A program made the translations under genes and the position numbers. A DNA stretch of 10,950 nucleotides from assembly GCA_009927065.1 (NCBI GenBank), contig RFNU01000216.1, forward strand, positions 1 to 10,950, read 5' to 3'. The notes under the pieces were generated by a model that saw nothing but the letters and a program-made list of their open reading frames with translations, had not been told where the DNA came from and ran no database searches. The stretch's first letter is position 1; each line of letters starts with the position of its first letter. Of the stretch, positions 6,023 through 10,950 are shown piece by piece. The stretch comes from a bacterium (GTDB lineage Bacteria > Pseudomonadota > Gammaproteobacteria > Berkiellales > Berkiellaceae).

Positions 6023-8521
6023 ATGACCGTAATTTCACCTTTGATAAAAAAGTTAACCCATGAGTTTCATAAAAGATCTTATGCATCTAATCTTAATACA
6101 GATTATCATGTTGATAAAACAAGATATATTCTCTCATTAACCTTAAGTCTAAAATATTTAAACTCATTCTGTATGGAACAAAAGATGGGTGCTCGAGCAC
6201 CTGATGGAACACTGCCGGGATTGCCCATTAAATATGATTTCCCTTTATTTTCTGGCAAGAAAGAGAAGAGAGATTTTCTAGTGTATCTGCATAAAGCGTA
6301 TAAAATCTTTAATCTAGAACAATCTTGTTATCTTGATGATAAGGCTAGAAAAAAAATATTTTCCGATTTTAAGCTGCATGGAACCGAAGACTTAATGTTT
6401 TTTCATCTTACTCATGAACAGTTAAGAGAATGGCTAAGCTATGAAAAAAATCATGAAAAAGGTTTAAGCAGTTTCTCCAAGAGTTCGCCTCATCCATTTG
6501 TTCTTAATGGAACATATCTTTTAAAGTTTTCAGAATGTTATGGTGCTCTTAAGATTATTTCTGGCAAAGCAGAGCTATTCATTCCAGGACAAAATGTACT
6601 GATTGATAATGAAAAGATAGTTTCTTTTCTACAATCATTGATTGATCCTGCCACTCAACGTCTTGCGTTAGCAATACAACCCGTCTATTCTTCAATAAAT
6701 GTGCATACACAACCTGTTATTGAGTCAATCCTGGATGATTATTTTCATCATTGTTGGCTAAAAGATAAAGGATCGTTAGCAAGTTTATTTTCACCACTCA
6801 ATACAGCAGATAAGCTCTCGATCGCTTCTCAAGCAGTGTTATCAAAAAATGACTCTTTTTTTAGAAATTTACTTACTCATAATGATAGATATCAACACTT
6901 ATTGCAAGAGTACTTCTCTTTTCGTAACGGGTTGAGAGTATTGAATAGAAAAAAAATATACACTCACAATCAGTTATTACACTTTGCTGTTAAACATAAT
7001 ATGTTTAATTTTCTTGTTTATCTTACTGATACAGCAGATCGCATCGATTTTAATGTACTCAGTAGCGATGGGGAGAGTCTTCTTGGTATCGCTGTTAAAT
7101 CTGGCAATTTTAACATGGCTTATTATTTACTTGATAAAAAGGCTTGCCCAATTAATGGAACTTCAAAATCAGCATTGACATTCATAGCTGATTACAAATG
7201 CAAAGACTCGTTAACGTTAGCGCGCAAAATGCTTATAAAAAGTTACTATTTACTTTATCGATCGAGAAGGATGCTTCAAGAAGCTATTATAGCTGGGATA
7301 AAAAACAACAATATTGAATATATAGCGCTATTATTAGCATTCAATAATGATTTATTTCATTTTTCACGATCAGATATTCAAAACCCTCTAGCTTTAGCTG
7401 TCCGATTAGGTCATTTTGAAATAGCTCATCAACTCATTGAAGAAAACATTTCAGCTACTGAAGGTGATCTTGAATCTGCTCTTTATCATTTAGCTTCTTA
7501 TCAAAGCCCATTAGCTATAACACTTGCTGAAAAAATATTACAAGAAATTGATCCTGAATTTTTGGCACAAGACGATCTTTTCAAAAAATGTCTTTTAAAA
7601 ACGATTTACCAAAATAACACCGCTTATTTTGAATTATTAGTCTCTTATGGAGTCACTACCGATTTTGCTCATTTAAATTTAGTAGATCCTTTTTATCCTT
7701 TTTATCACGCACTTTATCATGCTCAGTATAAAATGGTTTTAGCATTTAATATTGCAGATATTGATTTTAATAACGCTGAGTATCTGGCGCATCCTTTGGT
7801 GATTGCTGTTCTCAATAAAGATATTCAATCTGCAACATTTTTACTAGAACATGGAGCTAATCCTAATATTTCGGAGCACCAACTCCCTCTTTGTTTAGCA
7901 ATAAAAAATCATGATATTGAAATGGTCAAATTATTAACATCTTTTGGTGCAGACATATTTCAATACTCTCATGAATCCTATCCTCTTTTACAAGCTGTGA
8001 GTAAAAATTCTTTAGCACTTGTTAAAGTATTGATTCCCGATCAGCTAAGCTCACATGCATTACAAAGGATAGACAAGCAATTACAAAAAAAACTTCTTTT
8101 TAAAAACAGTCTTGCTCATATTGCGGCTCGTTATGGTTCCATTGAACTGATAGGGTATTTACATGCCAAAGGATTTAATTTTGAGCAAAAAAATGCTATC
8201 CGTTATACACCCTTAGATGTTGCGCGAAAACAAAATAAAAAAATTGCCACTTTGTTGGAAGAGATTATAAAAAACGATTCACTCCTAGAAGAAGATCAAG
8301 ACGAAGATATTGATCTAGAGTTAGGATTGAGTCTAAAAAGCTCTGAGCAAGATCATCAAGCGGCTGTCTTATCACCAAGCGCCGGCCCTTTTTTCTTCAG
8401 GGGACAGCGTCCATATCCATTTTTGGAATCTCCTACCACTGTAGCTTGTTCTTCGCCGGTGTTGCATGAAAAAGAAAACTCTTTATCCCCTAAAGGGCAG
8501 GCAGGTCTTTTAAGCAAATAA
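6023..8521 (+). CDS. Large ankyrin-repeat protein, candidate secreted effector
   Basis: The product has 832 aa and neither a signal peptide nor a convincing membrane span. Residues 1 to about 305 form a region I do not recognise, probably alpha/beta. From about 313 to 748 there are roughly ten ankyrin repeats of varied quality. The clearest are 348-377 (ending YYLLDKKACPIN), 453-475 (NPLALAVRLGHFEIAHQLI), 588-616 (ending ATFLLEHGANPN), 620-646 (LCLAIKNHDIEMVKLLTSFG) and 695-723 (SLAHIAARYGSIELIGYL). An acidic block LLEEDQDEDIDLELG (754-768) leads to a Ser/Pro-rich low-complexity tail (about 775-832). Ankyrin arrays mediate protein binding, and in intracellular gammaproteobacteria such large proteins are often type IV secretion (Dot/Icm) substrates acting in the host. 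Secretion is inferred from architecture only. The gene appears to be a single transcription unit followed by hairpins. Confidence 0.85.
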   Translation: MTVISPLIKKLTHEFHKRSYASNLNTDYHVDKTRYILSLTLSLKYLNSFCMEQKMGARAPDGTLPGLPIKYDFPLFSGKKEKRDFLVYLHKAYKIFNLEQSCYLDDKARKKIFSDFKLHGTEDLMFFHLTHEQLREWLSYEKNHEKGLSSFSKSSPHPFVLNGTYLLKFSECYGALKIISGKAELFIPGQNVLIDNEKIVSFLQSLIDPATQRLALAIQPVYSSINVHTQPVIESILDDYFHHCWLKDKGSLASLFSPLNTADKLSIASQAVLSKNDSFFRNLLTHNDRYQHLLQEYFSFRNGLRVLNRKKIYTHNQLLHFAVKHNMFNFLVYLTDTADRIDFNVLSSDGESLLGIAVKSGNFNMAYYLLDKKACPINGTSKSALTFIADYKCKDSLTLARKMLIKSYYLLYRSRRMLQEAIIAGIKNNNIEYIALLLAFNNDLFHFSRSDIQNPLALAVRLGHFEIAHQLIEENISATEGDLESALYHLASYQSPLAITLAEKILQEIDPEFLAQDDLFKKCLLKTIYQNNTAYFELLVSYGVTTDFAHLNLVDPFYPFYHALYHAQYKMVLAFNIADIDFNNAEYLAHPLVIAVLNKDIQSATFLLEHGANPNISEHQLPLCLAIKNHDIEMVKLLTSFGADIFQYSHESYPLLQAVSKNSLALVKVLIPDQLSSHALQRIDKQLQKKLLFKNSLAHIAARYGSIELIGYLHAKGFNFEQKNAIRYTPLDVARKQNKKIATLLEEIIKNDSLLEEDQDEDIDLELGLSLKSSEQDHQAAVLSPSAGPFFFRGQRPYPFLESPTTVACSSPVLHEKENSLSPKGQAGLLSK

Positions 8522-8545
8522 CAGCAACAACGTGCTGTCGTTTAG
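8521..8545 (+). terminator. Weak terminator-like hairpin after the ankyrin gene
   Basis: ACAGCA (8521-8526) and TGCTGT (8533-8538) form a perfect 6-bp stem with a 6-base loop, starting on the last base of the stop codon and followed by CGTTT. The T run is short, so termination may be partial. Confidence 0.33.
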
Positions 8546-8564
8546 TCCTTCTATTTCTTCTCTT

Positions 8565-8597
8565 CTCAAGGCTTTAGTAAAAGAAAAACGCCTTGAG
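8565..8597. repeat. Perfect 8-bp inverted repeat in the intergenic region
   Basis: CTCAAGGC (8565-8572) and GCCTTGAG (8590-8597) are exact inverted copies flanking a 17-base A-rich loop. It is the most GC-rich stem in the intergenic region. It could be a second terminator stem for the ankyrin gene, but no T run follows directly (TTTT comes only at 8610-8613). It could also be an operator or a processed RNA structure. Confidence 0.4.
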
Positions 8598-8693
8598 GTT
8601 ATGCACGTGTTTTGATTACCTGCTTTTCTTAACATAATTGTTGAATTTATATTAACAATCAACTTTTTATGAAAACTTTGTGCTACATGATGA

Positions 8694-8699
8694 TAAAAT
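8694..8699 (+). promoter_or_regulatory. Candidate -10 element for the 724-aa gene
   Basis: TAAAAT matches the -10 consensus at 5 of 6 positions and lies 17 bases before the ATG at 8717, which would give a leader of only about 11 bases. No recognisable -35 is seen at the right distance. The ribosome binding site is weak as well (TAAG at 8702-8705 or AAAG at 8710-8713). The assignment is tentative. Confidence 0.25.
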
Positions 8700-8716
8700 A
8701 ATAAGTATTAAAGTCT

Positions 8717-10891
8717 ATGTTTAGCAGTTTAATTGGTTTAGGTACTGCATTTTCATCTTATACATGCCCTGCTGTATATGCTCCTATTGCATTGGCTAGC
8801 TTTGCTTATGGTTACGGTTCGGCGCGTAAGTCATTTGATAACCATTATGGGTCAACAGACTCACATGATTATCTAATTGATTCAGGATTGGTCAATACGA
8901 CGCTTCCTTTACTTTTAGAAAAAGCGTTTAAATTAGATCTTTTTACCTCTAATATCGGTGTTGCTTTTTATTGGATGGGTGGCGTGATTCATCCCCATTA
9001 TCGAAAGTCTTTTATTATTGACAGGGTGAGTGATATGGTAACAACGCCATTCTTTCATTACGGTCATGAATCAACAATTTTACCTTGGCTTTTTAGAAGT
9101 TTTTCTAATTACAATTATGATGATAATGGAATTCCCGCTGCTAATCCTTATAGCTATTATTCTGTTATGGGAGATCTTAAAGATAGTTATAATTTATCCT
9201 ATGGATATAAAAAGACCTTATCTCCGCAGTTGTTATTTCAAGGCTCTAAAAGTATCAGGACAGATCGTGGTATTTTAACAATGACAATGGATCGTCCTAA
9301 TCAAGAAGCTTTGATTAAAATACGATCATTAACATTGTTTGAGCGCTTGAATGAATTGATGTTTGATACATTTGGCTTTTATTTGCAAGAAAAGCAATAC
9401 ATTGATGTTAAGAATGAGGATATTTCCAAATCAATTAATGAATTTTATAAAGATCATTATATTCAAGATACGCTGTCGCATTTCCACTTAGCTGAACCGA
9501 TGCCTGCACAATTAGAAGATATTGCGCAATCTTTGGATATTTATGAACAACACCAATCTAACAATGATGTTAAAATCATAACATTACCAACAGGACGTTT
9601 TATTATTAATGAAAATAAAGCAAGGAACAGTATCAGTTTTAATTTTCAGCCTTATGCTAAAAATGAAGTAAAACCAGAAATGTATGACTGCCCCTTGACG
9701 TGGCGATTGGCTCAGAAAGTGAATGTAGCCTTGAATACGCGCTCTAATGATTCTTTATTGGTTGATATGAATATTTCTCGATTAAATGAAGTTTTAATTG
9801 CAGCAGGACTTGATAAACAAGAGAGTGAAGGCTTTAAAAAATCATTTAAATTAAAGTATACGCATCAGGAAATTGAAAAGCTGTTTGGTATTCGAAGAGA
9901 ATATATTAAAACATTCAATCAGCATCATCAATTTATTGGGCCTAAAAAAATCACGCAAATCACGTTACCTAACACTGCTTTTGGTGCTGACAAAATAGCA
10001 GCATTATTGAAATTGCTCAAAGAAGAATCACATGAAGAAATAAGAATTGTCTCCGATCGAATGACGCATGATGGTGGAGAGAAATTATTAATAGCATTAA
10101 ATAACGATGATGCTTTTTCCAACATGCCTGTGAAATATTTTGAATATCATCCACAACGTCGCTTGAATGATAGAATATTAGCGCTCAATAACATAAATCT
10201 TTCAATAAAAACATTAGGTTATGGTAATCCTAATATTATAGCGGATAAAGATAGTCTTGAAGCTGATCAAGGTGAACATGGTATTGAAGTTGAACCGCAA
10301 TTAAAAAAATTCAATGTTAAAAAAGATCAACATCATTATAGTGTTCATGTTACTCATATTGATTGGGAAAAACCAAAGTTTGGATGGTTGAAGTTTTTTA
10401 ATACTATCAGGAAATTTATATTTACTGAATTCACTAAAGATTTTATTGTTGGAATTTTTTACAAACCCGAGATGCCCTACGCAAATACCGCAGCTTGGGC
10501 TTTTGATTTCTTTATTATCAGACCACTGGATTTTCTCAAAAAACTTGTTGGTGCAGGACTGATTTTCTTAAAATTTATTTTATTTGGACTGGGATCTTTA
10601 TACTTGAAGTTATCAGGAGCTGATGAAGATTTATTTAGAGGCCACAAACTCAAAGTTCCGACTAACATAAAAATGCAAATGCTCATTCATGAGCCTAGTG
10701 TTGGTTATCAAAAAACAAAAGAGGTTGATTTTACTGCTACTGCTCAAGCCGCTCTTCAAAAGAGTGAGCCATTGATTCTTAGTGCCGGATCAGGAGACCC
10801 GAAAGTTTCGATGCAATCAAAAAAAGAAGTCGAGCAAACATTACAATCAGAAAAATCTTCTGTCTTGAGCCATCTGAGAGCGAAAATGTAA
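8717..10891 (+). CDS. 724-aa protein of unknown function with hydrophobic N- and C-terminal segments
   Basis: I do not recognise this protein. The N-terminus (about residues 4-33) is small-residue-rich and hydrophobic but lacks a clear signal cleavage site. It could insert in a membrane. Residues 40-410 are mostly polar, with many Tyr, His and Asn. Residues about 411-465 (KITQITLPNTAFGADKIAAL, then a DGGEKLLIALNN segment) look like one or two degenerate leucine-rich repeats of the ribonuclease-inhibitor kind. A hydrophobic stretch at about 609-630 (LVGAGLIFLKFILFGLGSLYL) could span a membrane, preceded by an aromatic amphipathic region (590-605). The Ser/Lys/Glu-rich last 40 residues resemble, loosely, effector C-termini with a secretion signal. 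The gene lies downstream of the ankyrin gene on the same strand but seems to have its own promoter. Codon use looks like that of its neighbours. A host-directed membrane-associated effector is possible but unproven. Confidence 0.75.
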   Translation: MFSSLIGLGTAFSSYTCPAVYAPIALASFAYGYGSARKSFDNHYGSTDSHDYLIDSGLVNTTLPLLLEKAFKLDLFTSNIGVAFYWMGGVIHPHYRKSFIIDRVSDMVTTPFFHYGHESTILPWLFRSFSNYNYDDNGIPAANPYSYYSVMGDLKDSYNLSYGYKKTLSPQLLFQGSKSIRTDRGILTMTMDRPNQEALIKIRSLTLFERLNELMFDTFGFYLQEKQYIDVKNEDISKSINEFYKDHYIQDTLSHFHLAEPMPAQLEDIAQSLDIYEQHQSNNDVKIITLPTGRFIINENKARNSISFNFQPYAKNEVKPEMYDCPLTWRLAQKVNVALNTRSNDSLLVDMNISRLNEVLIAAGLDKQESEGFKKSFKLKYTHQEIEKLFGIRREYIKTFNQHHQFIGPKKITQITLPNTAFGADKIAALLKLLKEESHEEIRIVSDRMTHDGGEKLLIALNNDDAFSNMPVKYFEYHPQRRLNDRILALNNINLSIKTLGYGNPNIIADKDSLEADQGEHGIEVEPQLKKFNVKKDQHHYSVHVTHIDWEKPKFGWLKFFNTIRKFIFTEFTKDFIVGIFYKPEMPYANTAAWAFDFFIIRPLDFLKKLVGAGLIFLKFILFGLGSLYLKLSGADEDLFRGHKLKVPTNIKMQMLIHEPSVGYQKTKEVDFTATAQAALQKSEPLILSAGSGDPKVSMQSKKEVEQTLQSEKSSVLSHLRAKM

Positions 10892-10950
10892 TAAAAATGC
10901 TTATAATCCCATCTTAATATTTTGATCTGAGGATTTCTGCACTGTTTTTA

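Noticed and set aside
6984..7178. Hydrophobic 64-codon frame inside the ankyrin gene
   Set aside because: The hydrophobicity comes from reading Asn/Phe/Leu-rich ankyrin codons out of frame; it lies fully within a real gene on the same strand.
10902..10921. TATAAT and a CTTAATATT half-site after the last gene, reminiscent of a promoter or a PmrA-type box
   Set aside because: The possible second half-site is at the wrong spacing, no -35 fits, and no start codon follows before the window ends.
1..10950. CRISPR array, tRNA or rRNA genes
   Set aside because: No regularly spaced direct repeats, cloverleaf-like segments or rRNA-like stretches were seen, and the intergenic gaps are too short to hold most of them.

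Overview
The window is AT-rich and gene-dense. It holds a cytochrome c maturation (ccm) operon on the minus strand and two long genes on the plus strand whose products look like accessory proteins of a host-associated bacterium. The gene order ccmA-B-C-D-E-F-(G)-H-I in one run is the gammaproteobacterial arrangement; alphaproteobacteria usually split it. Combined with low GC, a large ankyrin-repeat protein and relics of IS200/IS605-type elements, this suggests a gammaproteobacterium of the Legionella/Coxiella/Berkiella kind. That placement is inference, since there is no rRNA or other strong taxonomic marker here.

Layout. 1-358: the end of a degenerate TnpB (IS605 OrfB) gene running into a right-end hairpin. 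440-577: a 45-codon gene for a small single-span membrane protein, with an extended -10 promoter. 602-650: a likely bidirectional terminator between this gene and the end of the ccm operon. 670-5818 (minus): ccmI-like TPR gene, ccmH, an IS200/IS605 right-end scar where ccmG would be expected, ccmF, ccmE, a very short ccmD-like frame, ccmC, ccmB and ccmA. 5819-6022: divergent promoter region. 6023-8521 (plus): 832-aa ankyrin-repeat protein. 8522-8716: hairpins and a candidate promoter. 8717-10891 (plus): 724-aa protein that I do not recognise, with a hydrophobic segment near its C-terminus.

The ccm genes work together. CcmAB (ABC transporter) and CcmC/CcmD load heme onto the periplasmic chaperone CcmE. 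CcmF, CcmH and CcmI then ligate that heme to reduced apocytochrome c. The heme-handling residues I can check are present: the CcmE attachment His, the WWD motifs and flanking His residues of CcmC and CcmF, and the CcmH CxxC. The thiol-reducing thioredoxin-like CcmG is missing from its usual slot. Only a mobile-element end remains there, so CcmG must be encoded elsewhere or be dispensable. The two plus-strand genes have no evident link to the ccm operon and may be secreted effectors; that is a hypothesis.
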